From: JAPOXR01 sp965199765
GTDB taxonomy: Bacteria > Pseudomonadota > Alphaproteobacteria > Rhodobacterales > Rhodobacteraceae
DNA: 64,000 nucleotides
Assembly (NCBI GenBank): GCA_965199765.1
Contig: CBDATC010000001.1
Location: 124,001-188,000, forward strand
Reading direction: 5' to 3'
In this document: positions 1 through 8,355 of the stretch, piece by piece
How the letters are laid out: each line of letters begins with the position of its first letter
Numbering within the stretch: position 1 is the stretch's first letter
Made by a program: the position numbers and the translations under genes
The notes under the pieces: model-generated
The model's input: the letters and a program-made list of their open reading frames with translations, nothing else
Databases searched by the model: none
What the model was told of the DNA's origin: nothing

Positions 1-69
1 GCCAGTTCGAGGAAACGGGCGTCAATGCACGCCGTCTCTTGTTAGGGTCAACCAGAATTTCTGAACTTA

Positions 70-1573
70 GAGGTTTTTGCAAAATTCCTCGATGATGCCG
101 GCTTTTGGAGCTCCGGTCCGGCTGACGGTCGCCGCCCGGCCCTGATCACGGGCTTGGAGGGTCGGGATTCGTCCTGATTCGCCGTGCCGGAGCCGGTTTG
201 GCCCTTTTTTCCGGCTTTCGGCTTTTTTCAAGGCGAGCGGGAGCGCCTTCCCGAGACAGGAAGCTCTCCGGGGGCGGTGATAAGGGATTGAAGCCGGTTC
301 AGATGTTCATGCGCATCATCTGATCGGTCAGCAGGGCGATCACGCCGAACATCAGATGACAGAACACTTTCTTATTGCCGCGCACCCGGACATGCTTGGC
401 CCCGAACTGGTCCTTGAGGCGGCCGAAGAAACGCTCCACCGTCGAGCGTTCCCGCATGCGCGCCGTTTCGGCCGGCACATGACGCGCGGCGCGGTCGGCG
501 CGCCGGCTGCTGTGAAGCTCCGCCTTGAGCTCCCGGTTCCGGCGCGGGTTCGGCTCGATCAGGGGAACATGGCCGAGGCGGAGAGAGCATGCGCGGATTT
601 CATCGGCGTCATAAGCGCTGTCCATGAGATCGCAGAGACTGTCGGCCCGTTCGGCCGACATCGCCGCCAGGGGCAGAGCCGCCTGGCTGTCATGCAGCGA
701 GGCCGATGTGAGAAGGCAGCTGACCGGGATGCCGCCGTCGGCGACATCGGCATGGAGCTTGTATCCCTTCCAGAAACCGCGGCGGCCCCTGCTGTCCTTC
801 TTGACGCCGAAGTCGCAGGCCGAGGGCAGATCCCCGATCATCTCTTCCAGCGTCATCCTTGGCTGACGCTGCAGGCGGGTGAGCGGCTTTTTCACTTCCT
901 CTCCTTTGCGCGGACGGCCCGGGCGGCGTTTCGCCCCGGCCTTCCGGCCCGGCTTCGGAACCGCTTTCTCGCGGGCCTCGACCGCCGTCGAGTCCCGGGA
1001 CAGATGACCGGCGAGATGATTGTCAAACATCTGTTTGACGATGGCATCGTGAACGCGCTCCGTCAGGCCTTCCCCGGCGAACTCCGCGAAAGCCCGCGAA
1101 AACGTCGCTTCGGAGGGAACTTCATAGCGGCGCAGCCAGCCGCACAGCTGCCGCAGCACCCGGTCGCAATGCAGACGATCGATCAGAGACCGGGTTGTGG
1201 GCAGATCGCACACCGCCTTGGCAAGAAATGCGCGGGCCAGCCTCAACCGGCTTTCCCGCGGCCGGCCGGGCCTGCGGCCGGTGAACCGGATCTGATGCTC
1301 CAGTCTGGAATACTCGATCGCTATGACGAGCTGCTCATGGCTGTCGCAGAGCGGACCGGCCTCTTCGCCGAGAAAAGGAAAAAGTTCCGCTTGAAAAAAT
1401 CCCCAGCGATCATTTATACTCTCTTGCAGGGACATCGGCCACACCTCCGTTATTTTGTGGTTTTACTGGTTGCAAGATACCGCGGATGGCCGATTCCTTA
1501 CAACCCCGCACCCCTCGATTTCAGCGTTTTTTCGCAGAAAACCAGGTGCGCGGCCCAATTTTGCAAGAGGCTC
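70..1573 (-). mobile_element. Complete IS5-like insertion sequence
   Basis: A transposase gene is bounded by imperfect terminal inverted repeats of about 17 bp: positions 70-86 (GAGGTTTTTGCAAAATT) and 1557-1573, whose reverse complement reads GAGCCTCTTGCAAAATT. The tetranucleotide CTTA lies directly outside both ends (66-69 and 1574-1577) and looks like the target-site duplication; it could be scored as 3 bp TTA, as in some IS5 subgroups. Length is about 1.5 kb. Removing the element and one CTTA restores a 44-bp repeat found elsewhere in the window, which independently supports these boundaries. Confidence 0.82.
299..1444 (-). CDS. IS5-like DDE transposase
   Basis: This 381-residue protein is the transposase of the surrounding insertion sequence. 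The N-terminal half (about 1-140) resembles the DUF772 region of IS5/IS1182-type enzymes. The catalytic part has the expected acidic residues: Asp151 in SRDSTAVEAR, Asp275 in LMDSAYDADE and Glu337 in ERSTVERFFGRLKD, the last being the RxxxERxFxxLK signature of this group. A basic, proline- and lysine-rich insert (about 162-192) separates the first two. The frame is open from end to end, so the element may be active. The large open frame on the opposite strand is a shadow of this gene. Family assignment is from motif recognition only. Confidence 0.88.
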   Translation of the reverse strand: MWPMSLQESINDRWGFFQAELFPFLGEEAGPLCDSHEQLVIAIEYSRLEHQIRFTGRRPGRPRESRLRLARAFLAKAVCDLPTTRSLIDRLHCDRVLRQLCGWLRRYEVPSEATFSRAFAEFAGEGLTERVHDAIVKQMFDNHLAGHLSRDSTAVEAREKAVPKPGRKAGAKRRPGRPRKGEEVKKPLTRLQRQPRMTLEEMIGDLPSACDFGVKKDSRGRRGFWKGYKLHADVADGGIPVSCLLTSASLHDSQAALPLAAMSAERADSLCDLMDSAYDADEIRACSLRLGHVPLIEPNPRRNRELKAELHSSRRADRAARHVPAETARMRERSTVERFFGRLKDQFGAKHVRVRGNKKVFCHLMFGVIALLTDQMMRMNI

Positions 1574-1855
1574 CTTAATCTTAAGAATGGGAAAGTCTCG
1601 CAGGTGTGTGCCGCCCCTATTTTCCGAACGGCAGGTATCGCAGTCCGCGGCCAGCGGTGGTGCGCCAAGTGGTCTTTTCTGGCTATCAGCGGCGGTTCCG
1701 TGATCGCACCGCAAGTGAAACGAAGCGGTTCCGCAAAGCAAACAGTGTCGTGCTCATCGTCGATCACCTGGCTCTCCAAGTCTGCAAAAAAGCCCAACCC
1801 ATCTGCCACGATAAGGACCGGAACGCCAAACTTGAAGGTGTTCTCACAAAAGGCA
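1574..1855. other. Non-coding stretch between IS and aldolase
   Basis: Apart from the right piece of the split repeat I see no gene here. Several overlapping open frames exist on both strands, but none resembles a known family and none has a convincing ribosome binding site. The segment ends at the stop codon of the aldolase gene. Confidence 0.5.
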
Positions 1856-2746
1856 TCAGGTGACCGAGGCCTGATGAATTCGGCGAACAGAGCGTTCCAA
1901 TGCAGCATCAAACTCAGCATCGCTCATGCTGTGAGAAAGACCTTCCACAAGCGCACGGGAGAAACTGGCGACCATATTGCTGTTGGCTGCCAAACGGCTG
2001 CAGGCTTCAGCTTGATCGTATCCGCCGCTTAAGGCCATCAAGCGCAGCGCTCTGGGATGCGCGCTGACTTCCGCATACCGATTAGCAGTTTCGGGAAGGG
2101 TCAGCTTAAACGCTACTTCGCGACCCTCTGACTGATTGTCGAGTTGCTCAAGCAGCGCATCCCTCAACATGGCCTCGCAGTCATCCTTTTCCGGGCAGAT
2201 AATCGATATCTCCGGCTCCACTATCGGCACCAATCCGGCATCAAGGATTCGATTGGCAAACTCGAATTGTTGACTAACAATTTCGGCAACCCTTGCGTGG
2301 CCTGGCTGATGAATGACCGAACGCATTTTGGTGCCGAACATGTTACATTCGCGGGCTCGCTTAGTCCTCCCATCAATATCCGCAATCGGCTTCATGAGGC
2401 TTATGCCGTCCCTTTCTTCCTCAAGTCCGAGGTCAATCTTGAGAAACGGCAAGACACCGCAATCCTCCCAGATATAGTCGGCAGACGGCTTGCCGTTGAT
2501 TTCGGACTGCATAGTTCTTTCAAATAGAATAGCCCCGATGAGATTTTTGCTGCTGAAGGCGGGAGACGACACGATCCGCACACGCATAGCGTGCATGAGA
2601 CACATCATTTCGTCTTCGGTTGAATAGCAATCTTCGGTAATTCCATAGAGCCGAAGCGCCTTTGGCGTTGATCCTCCGCTTTGATCCAACGCAGCGACAA
2701 ACCCCTGCCCGTCAATGAGTCGCGCCAAACGGTGATTTGCTTCCAT
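1856..2746 (-). CDS. Class I fructose-bisphosphate aldolase
   Basis: The product, 296 residues from the chosen start, cleaves fructose 1,6-bisphosphate into dihydroxyacetone phosphate and glyceraldehyde 3-phosphate by a Schiff-base mechanism in the cytoplasm. The N-terminal AALDQSGGSTPKAL segment and the VPIVEPEI strand are characteristic of the bacterial class I enzyme. The start at 2746 is preferred because CGAGGGA lies about 8 nt upstream; an in-frame start 10 codons further out has no such site. The gene is convergent with nothing recognisable, lies just beyond an IS, and diverges from the Nudix gene. The family is clear. Confidence 0.88.
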   Translation of the reverse strand: MEANHRLARLIDGQGFVAALDQSGGSTPKALRLYGITEDCYSTEDEMMCLMHAMRVRIVSSPAFSSKNLIGAILFERTMQSEINGKPSADYIWEDCGVLPFLKIDLGLEEERDGISLMKPIADIDGRTKRARECNMFGTKMRSVIHQPGHARVAEIVSQQFEFANRILDAGLVPIVEPEISIICPEKDDCEAMLRDALLEQLDNQSEGREVAFKLTLPETANRYAEVSAHPRALRLMALSGGYDQAEACSRLAANSNMVASFSRALVEGLSHSMSDAEFDAALERSVRRIHQASVT

Positions 2747-3070
2747 TTCTATTTCCCTCGATTGAATCTTAACCATGTCATTTGACAGCCTGATCCGCGG
2801 CTGCTGTTTGTAATCCCATTAGCAGCAAAATGCGCATTCTGTTGCCAAAGACAACTAAGTGTAGGGCTTACAAATTTCACGTTTGCCTTGAAAACCGCAG
2901 TTGAGGCCGGTTGCCACGCCGACAATCTATCACATTAGCCATGATGCGCTTAAGCACAGTCAAATCTTGTAACTGCCTCATTGGCAAATGGACTAATGCG
3001 CAATCGTGGTCTGATTCCGTGAATCGGAGCACTATTCTCATTTTTTCGAATGGATGCTAGATAAAGCCGT
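2747..3070. other. Divergent intergenic region
   Basis: This 324-bp space must hold the promoters of the aldolase (minus strand) and the Nudix gene (plus strand). I do not see a strong -35/-10 pair, an inverted repeat or a small gene that I can defend. Confidence 0.4.
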
Positions 3071-3778
3071 ATGGCGACTACACTTGAAACATCTCCGGAC
3101 ACCGATCCCACAATCCGCGATGCGGCAAGCATTGTCTTGCTTCGCGATCGCTCCACCTGCCCCAAAATACTTCTCGGCCAACGGGGTGAACACGCAGTTT
3201 TTATGCCCCGAAAGTTTGTTTTTCCGGGCGGAGCTGTGGACCAGGCCGATTCGATGATAGAACTTTCCGAGCGACCAGATCAGACCAATTTGAGACGCTT
3301 GGAACAAAACAGCTCGCCAAGTCTGGTGGATCAGCTTCTTCTCTGCGCGGTGCGCGAGCTTTGGGAAGAAACAGGACTGAGACTTGCTCGGCAAGTCTCA
3401 CCGCGTGATCAACAGTTGGCGGATTGTTGGCAATCATTTTGCGCCGACGAATTCAGACCATGCGCAAAAAACTTAACATTTATATATCGTGCAATAACGC
3501 CCCCCGGTCGCAGTCGTCGGTTTGATGCCAGATTTTTTGTCGGAGAGGTTGAGCGTGTTTCGCTCTTGAGCGATCCTGATGACTTCAAATTCGCCTCGGA
3601 CGAACTACGCCACCTTCACTGGGCATCGTTGGACGAAGCGCACAAATTGGACTTGCCTGAAATCACCGGACGAGTGCTGTGCGCTGTGCAAAAATGGCTC
3701 AGCAACCCGGTTTCACCCTCAGCTGTGCCGTTCCGTTATTCGGAGGCCGGAGAAAGAATAATCTCGTGGATCCATTAG
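3071..3778 (+). CDS. Nudix hydrolase (NUDT19-like)
   Basis: A 235-residue Nudix-superfamily hydrolase, expected to cleave a nucleoside diphosphate linked to another moiety. The FPGG motif is at 51-54 and the core REXWEE helix, RELWEETGL, at 95-103. About 40 residues separate the two, longer than in a compact Nudix box; such an insert is typical of NUDT19-type and related long Nudix proteins that act on CoA or similar substrates. The substrate cannot be deduced. The gene stands alone, with no clear Shine-Dalgarno in front of the ATG. Confidence 0.82.
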   Translation: MATTLETSPDTDPTIRDAASIVLLRDRSTCPKILLGQRGEHAVFMPRKFVFPGGAVDQADSMIELSERPDQTNLRRLEQNSSPSLVDQLLLCAVRELWEETGLRLARQVSPRDQQLADCWQSFCADEFRPCAKNLTFIYRAITPPGRSRRFDARFFVGEVERVSLLSDPDDFKFASDELRHLHWASLDEAHKLDLPEITGRVLCAVQKWLSNPVSPSAVPFRYSEAGERIISWIH

Positions 3779-3835
3779 GGTCCGTCTCCCGCATGTTTCA
3801 ATTCTAGTGACATTTGCCCGACGCCACGATTGGCT

Positions 3836-4834
3836 TCAGGTGAATTTTTGGCCCCAGCTCGGCACCGGACCGCTGTGATCAGCGCAAGCAGCATGAATCC
3901 CTCTTGCAACAGCCCGCGCAAGGCAGGAAGACGCCGCATGGCAGAGGCTCAACATGCTAACTTCCCCGTTGGTCAGCGCAGCGCGGCCGGTCGCAACCGA
4001 AAAAATCGCATCGCCATCGAAAACCGTGTGAGAGGGCATAATCGCTCTTGCTAGGCCAGCGTGTGAAGCAACCGCTAATCGAGTTGCCTGCGCCTGATTG
4101 ATATCGGCGTCCGTTGCCAAAACTGCGATTGTTGTGTTCTGATTTGCGCTGGCTTCTATTCCCTCGATTTCTGGTTCCCAACTTGGATCGCATTCTGCTG
4201 CCGGTCCCAATCCACCAAACTCGTAACCAATCTCAAATGGTGCTGCCCAGAAATGCGGCCCGCCATTCTGCACGGCTGAACCAAAGGAATTGACTGCAAC
4301 CAATGCACCGACCATGTAACCTTCTTTAGTAACCGCCGAAGCCGATCCCAACCCACCGCGCAAATCAAAAGTGGTCGCTCCGAAGCCCGCGCCGATGCTG
4401 CCGATGTCAAATTCTTCAACTGCATTTCGATACGCTGATCTTCCAAGGTCGCGGTATGGATTGCACTTCCAATTCTTTGCCCCGCCATTCAAGAGATCAA
4501 ACAGAATTGCGGACGGGATGATCGGCACACAAGCGGGTCCAACTTTGTAGCCGCGGCCCGATGCCGCTAATTCGTCAGCCACACCAGATGCTGCATCCAG
4601 TCCATAGGCTGACCCGCCCGATAACACGATGGCATCAACTTCCTGCACCAGTCTATCGGGCGCGAGCAAATCGGTTTCCCGCGTCCCGGGCGCCCCTCCC
4701 ATTACATGAACCGCCGCGGTGAACGGTCGATCCGAAGTTACCACACTGGTTCCAGTCTTGATTGATCTATCCTGGGCGTTGCCAACAAGGATGCCCTGAA
4801 CGTCGGTTATTAGATTTTTGGGTCCTGGATGCAT
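3836..4834 (-). CDS. P1-family peptidase (DmpA/NylC-like)
   Basis: The protein (about 332 residues) belongs to the self-processing N-terminal-nucleophile family that includes DmpA aminopeptidase and NylC. Recognisable parts are the glycine-rich VLSGGSAYGLDAASG segment, the GSIGAGFGATTFD strand and the Asn-Thr pair in NQNTTIAVLATDAD, which matches the site where NylC-type enzymes cleave themselves and expose a catalytic threonine. The upstream GTG at 4894 would add 20 residues of low-complexity sequence, so the ATG at 4834 is preferred; neither has a strong ribosome site. The gene diverges from gabD, 109 bp away. The physiological substrate is unknown. Confidence 0.83.
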   Translation of the reverse strand: MHPGPKNLITDVQGILVGNAQDRSIKTGTSVVTSDRPFTAAVHVMGGAPGTRETDLLAPDRLVQEVDAIVLSGGSAYGLDAASGVADELAASGRGYKVGPACVPIIPSAILFDLLNGGAKNWKCNPYRDLGRSAYRNAVEEFDIGSIGAGFGATTFDLRGGLGSASAVTKEGYMVGALVAVNSFGSAVQNGGPHFWAAPFEIGYEFGGLGPAAECDPSWEPEIEGIEASANQNTTIAVLATDADINQAQATRLAVASHAGLARAIMPSHTVFDGDAIFSVATGRAALTNGEVSMLSLCHAASSCLARAVARGIHAACADHSGPVPSWGQKFT

Positions 4835-4943
4835 TACTTTCTTTGATTTCTCAGCGATTCTTATAGGGCTTTGGTTTTGACGATTCAGCGTCACTAAATT
4901 ATAGGCTTCGCCTACTCAATTATGAATTCAAAGGACCACCTTT

Positions 4944-6419
4944 ATGCTTGACAAAACGAATCTTCGCTCATTGCTGAACGATCCCTCGCTGCTTGCAACA
5001 AAATCTTATGTAGCAGGTGAATGGATTGAAGCGGATGACGGCGGACAATTTGATGTCGTCAATCCTGCTCGTGGCGATATCGTGGCATCTGTCCCTGATC
5101 TTGGCTTAGCCGAGGTGCGGCGAGCCATCGATGCGGCTGAAAAATCACAGAAGGCGTGGGCGGCGAGAGCAGCCAAAGAGAGATCAAGCATTCTCTTGGA
5201 ATGGTACCGCCTAATGATCGAAAATGCCGACGACCTCGCAACCATATTGACAGCCGAAATGGGTAAACCACTGGCCGAAGCCAAGGGTGAGATCATTTAT
5301 GGGGCCTCTTTCCTTCAATGGTTTGCAGAAGAAGGAAAGCGAATCTACGGCGAAACCGTTCCCGGACATTTGGCAGATAAGCGGATCTTGGTGCTGAAAC
5401 AGCCGGTAGGAGTAGTTGCTTCCATTACGCCTTGGAACTTTCCAAACGCGATGATCGCGCGAAAGGTCGCGCCAGCACTTGCTGTCGGCTGCACATTTGT
5501 TGGACGGCCGGCCAGCGAAACACCCTTATCTGCCCTTGCCATGGCCGTCTTAGCCGAACGCGCAGGTATCCCGTCAGGCGTAATGTCCATTGTAACTTCA
5601 AAGCGGTCGCGTGAAGTGGGCAAGGAATTCTGTTCTAACGAAGCGGTGAGGAAAATTACATTCACCGGTTCAACTGAAGTTGGCCGGATTTTGCTCAGTC
5701 AAGCTGGCCAGCAGGTCAAAAAAGTCTCCATGGAACTCGGCGGCAACGCTCCATTCATTGTTTTTGATGACGCAGATTTGGATGCGGCAGTCGAGGGGGC
5801 GATGATTTCCAAATACCGAAACAACGGTCAAACCTGTGTCTGCGCAAACCGGATCTATGTTCAATCCGGCGTCTACGATGAATTTGCTGAAAAGCTGACA
5901 AAGGCGGCCAAAAACCTCAAACTCGGTGACGGTTTGGATCCAAGTGTGAACACCGGTCCCCTGATCAACCAGGAAGCCGTGGAAAAAGTCGAGTCACACA
6001 TCGCCGACGCCCAATCGCTAGGCGGACGCGTATTGACAGGTGGACAGCGGCACTCGCTCGGTGGTTACTGGTTTGAACCGACGGTCGTGGCGGAAGTTAC
6101 GCAAAAAATGCTGATCGCTCATGATGAGACATTCGGTCCAGTTGCGCCTTTGTTCCGTTTTGAAACCGAAGAAGAGGTGATGGAGCTCGCGAATGACACG
6201 ATTTTCGGACTCGCCGCCTATTTTTATGCTAAAGACCTGTCACGAGTCTGGCGTGTTTCCGAAGCATTGGAGTACGGGATTGTCGCCGTTAATTCGGGCT
6301 TATTTTCGACAGAAGTCGCGCCGTTTGGGGGCGTTAAACAATCTGGTCTCGGTCGTGAAGGCTCTCGCCATGGGGTGGAGGATTTCCTGGAAATGAAGTA
6401 TGTCTGCATGTCGATCTGA
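4944..6419 (+). CDS. gabD: Succinate-semialdehyde dehydrogenase
   Basis: A 491-residue aldehyde dehydrogenase, most like the NAD(P)-dependent succinate-semialdehyde dehydrogenase that feeds GABA carbon into the TCA cycle. Visible landmarks are ITPWNFP (161-167), the general base Glu264 in MELGG and the nucleophile Cys298 in NNGQTCVC. Oddly, the usual KPA motif that contacts the cofactor reads RPA, with Arg188 where lysine is almost invariant. AAGGACC lies upstream of the ATG. No gabT neighbour is present, so the actual aldehyde substrate is inferred from similarity only. Confidence 0.87.
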   Translation: MLDKTNLRSLLNDPSLLATKSYVAGEWIEADDGGQFDVVNPARGDIVASVPDLGLAEVRRAIDAAEKSQKAWAARAAKERSSILLEWYRLMIENADDLATILTAEMGKPLAEAKGEIIYGASFLQWFAEEGKRIYGETVPGHLADKRILVLKQPVGVVASITPWNFPNAMIARKVAPALAVGCTFVGRPASETPLSALAMAVLAERAGIPSGVMSIVTSKRSREVGKEFCSNEAVRKITFTGSTEVGRILLSQAGQQVKKVSMELGGNAPFIVFDDADLDAAVEGAMISKYRNNGQTCVCANRIYVQSGVYDEFAEKLTKAAKNLKLGDGLDPSVNTGPLINQEAVEKVESHIADAQSLGGRVLTGGQRHSLGGYWFEPTVVAEVTQKMLIAHDETFGPVAPLFRFETEEEVMELANDTIFGLAAYFYAKDLSRVWRVSEALEYGIVAVNSGLFSTEVAPFGGVKQSGLGREGSRHGVEDFLEMKYVCMSI

Positions 6420-6449
6420 CTGAGTTTGCAAGCTGAATTTCTTCCAAGC

Positions 6450-6500
6450 CGGCAATAGAGCTGATGCGTTAAAGACCGCAAGATTTCAGCTCTGTTGCCG
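6450..6500. repeat. 15-bp inverted repeat, convergent gene ends
   Basis: The arms 6450-6464 (CGGCAATAGAGCTGA) and 6486-6500 are complementary at 14 of 15 positions around a 21-nt loop. It lies 31 bp after gabD and 172 bp after the end of the AraD-like gene that faces it. No U-tract follows on either strand, so it may be a Rho-independent-like or RNA-stabilising hairpin shared by two convergent genes rather than a canonical terminator. Confidence 0.55.
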
Positions 6501-6671
6501 TCCGGATATCTGATAGCCATTCACACTCGATTCCGAAAGGCGGATGAAGGGGTCGGACAGTGAGCTTACCGGTCACCGCATCTCTTTCCGGTTGTTAAAT
6601 CTTCGACAAAAAGCAAACTCTTGTCGTGGAAACCCGACAAAAATCGCTAATGATCTCGCCGCGTTTCTAGG

Positions 6672-7316
6672 TCATCGCTGTCCGTAATTTTCACGAAACC
6701 ATTTGTAGCATCGGCTTATCTCTTCGGGCGGCAGCTCCTCGACCGGTCCTCGGCATAAAGCGATATGCGTCGTCATCGCTGCTTCTTCCAGATAGATTGC
6801 GCAGTTTGTGGCTTCGGTGGCGGACTCCCCCATGCAAAAGACTCCGTGCGCTTTCACAAGCACAGCATGCCCACCTTGCGCCGCCTCGATGACAGCTTGT
6901 CCGGTTTCCGTGTCGCCCGGCCTCGCAAATTGTGAGCACGGCACATCGCGCCCGATGAGATGGGTGATCGGCGTGAGCACCGCGGGTATCCGCTCGCCCC
7001 GCGCGGCGAAGCTTGTCGCATATGGGGAGTGGGTGTGCGCAATTCCAAAAACCTCCGGTCTGTGTTGGTAAATGTAAAGATGAACTCCGGTATCGACCGA
7101 AGGCTTCAATTTGCCTTCGACCACAGCGCCGCTTGGATCGACAACAACGATGTCTTCAGGGGTTAGGTCCGCGAATTTGACCCCCGACGGTTTGATTGCG
7201 ATCAATCCGCTTTCAGGGTCGCGACCGGACACATTGCCGCCCGATCCGGCCACCAATCCATTGCGCGGAAGTTCTAGATTCTGAGCGCAAACTTCGACTT
7301 TCAGAGCTTCAAGCAT
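6672..7316 (-). CDS. Class II aldolase/epimerase, AraD/FucA type
   Basis: A 214-residue zinc-dependent sugar-phosphate aldolase or epimerase. Family signatures are SGGNVSGRD, IKPSGV, the metal-binding IAHTHSPYA pair of histidines and VKAHGVF with the third histidine; the C terminus NYGQ resembles the YYGQ tail of L-ribulose-5-phosphate 4-epimerases more than fuculose-phosphate aldolases. Its start overlaps the end of the upstream dehydrogenase by 8 bp, so it is the third gene of a kinase-dehydrogenase-aldolase operon and presumably acts on a phosphorylated ketose made there. Exact reaction unknown. Confidence 0.82.
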   Translation of the reverse strand: MLEALKVEVCAQNLELPRNGLVAGSGGNVSGRDPESGLIAIKPSGVKFADLTPEDIVVVDPSGAVVEGKLKPSVDTGVHLYIYQHRPEVFGIAHTHSPYATSFAARGERIPAVLTPITHLIGRDVPCSQFARPGDTETGQAVIEAAQGGHAVLVKAHGVFCMGESATEATNCAIYLEEAAMTTHIALCRGPVEELPPEEISRCYKWFRENYGQR

Positions 7317-8355
7317 CGTGCAAACCCTGGGGAAAGATGACGATCTTTAAGGAGTTTTCGGCCGCGGTCAAAAGACGAAACGCGACCGCGGTGTCGGCGA
7401 TGTCGAAGCGATGGGTGATCGCTTGACGCGCATTGACGCGGCCTGCTTCGAGCAGCCGAATATAGCTGTAAGTGTCTGTATGGTCGGACGAATATCGCGA
7501 TGTGACCGTGACTTGATCAAAATACGCCTCGCAACCATCCCGAATCCAGTCTGTGCCATGAGGCAGCGGGGCGCCAAGATGCAGGCATCCGCCAGTCCCA
7601 GTCAATCGCATCGCTTGATCCCATGCCGCAGATGACGGAACAGTCACAATCACCGTGTCGGCCAGACGGCCGTTATTCAAACCCCGCATCGCTTCAATCG
7701 GATCTTCGATCTTTGGGTTGATCGTATGAGTCGCACCGAAATTAAGGGCTTGACCAAGCCGCCAGTCAGAAAAATCCAATGCCACAACCTTACCGGCGCC
7801 GAAAAGCGGCGAGAGATGAACAAAGCCCTGCCCCATGAATCCGGCACCCACGACAGCGACCGTGTCTCCGGGCTGAATGTTGCACACTTTCAGGCCAGAA
7901 AGCACACAGGACCAAGGCTCAATGGTCACTGCTTCCTCGTCGGAAATTTCGTCCGGAAGCTTATGCGTGTCCATAGCCAGATGCTGCGCCGTGACGCGAA
8001 AATACTCGCACACTCCACCCGGGTCGAGCCGCATGGATTTATAAAACGGATCCCGTGTGAAATGTCCGCGCCTTGATAAGTGACTGTTGATACGCCCAAC
8101 ATGATGGTTAACAAACAGCCTATCGCCGACTTTGTAGTTGGTTATACCAGTGCCGACCCCGACCACTTCGCCCGAGGTCTCGTGGCCTAAAATCACTGGT
8201 TCGGTCTTATACCACTCCATCGCTTCGCCACCGCACAGTCCGCAGGCACGCGTTTTCAAAAGCAGCTCGCCCGGTCCGATCTCGGGAATGGGGCGCTCCT
8301 CAAGTCGAATATCGTCAATCGCGTATTTGACGGCTGCCTTCATCGTTCCGGTCAT
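7309..8355 (-). CDS. Zinc-type alcohol/polyol dehydrogenase
   Basis: A medium-chain dehydrogenase of the sorbitol/threonine-dehydrogenase type (about 348 residues), likely oxidising a polyol or sugar alcohol. The catalytic-zinc cysteine is in ACGLCGGEAM and the histidine in ILGHETSGEVVG; the Rossmann motif is VAVVGAGFMGQG. The lobe that normally carries four structural-zinc cysteines reads HHVGRINSHLSRRGHFTRD and has none. The start chosen at 8355 overlaps the kinase stop as ATGA, which suggests translational coupling; an ATG four codons downstream and a GTG two codons upstream are alternatives. Confidence 0.84.
   Translation of the reverse strand: MTGTMKAAVKYAIDDIRLEERPIPEIGPGELLLKTRACGLCGGEAMEWYKTEPVILGHETSGEVVGVGTGITNYKVGDRLFVNHHVGRINSHLSRRGHFTRDPFYKSMRLDPGGVCEYFRVTAQHLAMDTHKLPDEISDEEAVTIEPWSCVLSGLKVCNIQPGDTVAVVGAGFMGQGFVHLSPLFGAGKVVALDFSDWRLGQALNFGATHTINPKIEDPIEAMRGLNNGRLADTVIVTVPSSAAWDQAMRLTGTGGCLHLGAPLPHGTDWIRDGCEAYFDQVTVTSRYSSDHTDTYSYIRLLEAGRVNARQAITHRFDIADTAVAFRLLTAAENSLKIVIFPQGLHDA

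Larger units (their letters stand above)
45..1596 (+). repeat. 44-bp dispersed repeat, copy 1, split by the IS
   Basis: The left piece 45-69 (starting GGGTCAACCAGAAT) and the right piece 1578-1596 (ending AAGAATGGGAAAGT), joined after removal of the IS and one CTTA, give a 44-bp sequence. It matches 28509-28552 at 38 of 44 positions by my count. A third copy lies at 30377-30420. The copies near 28.5 and 30.4 kb form the outer ends of ISAs1-type remnants, so this one is probably also the end of an old mobile element. Nothing recognisable as a transposase lies beside this copy other than the inserted IS. Confidence 0.75.

Noticed and set aside
1606..1863. 85-codon plus-strand frame beside the aldolase
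   Set aside because: No ribosome site or family resemblance, and overlaps the split repeat and aldolase end.
356..2032. 558-codon open frame on the plus strand opposite the transposase
   Set aside because: It is antisense to a clear transposase, shows no family features, and runs into the aldolase gene; GC-rich codon positions explain the open frame.
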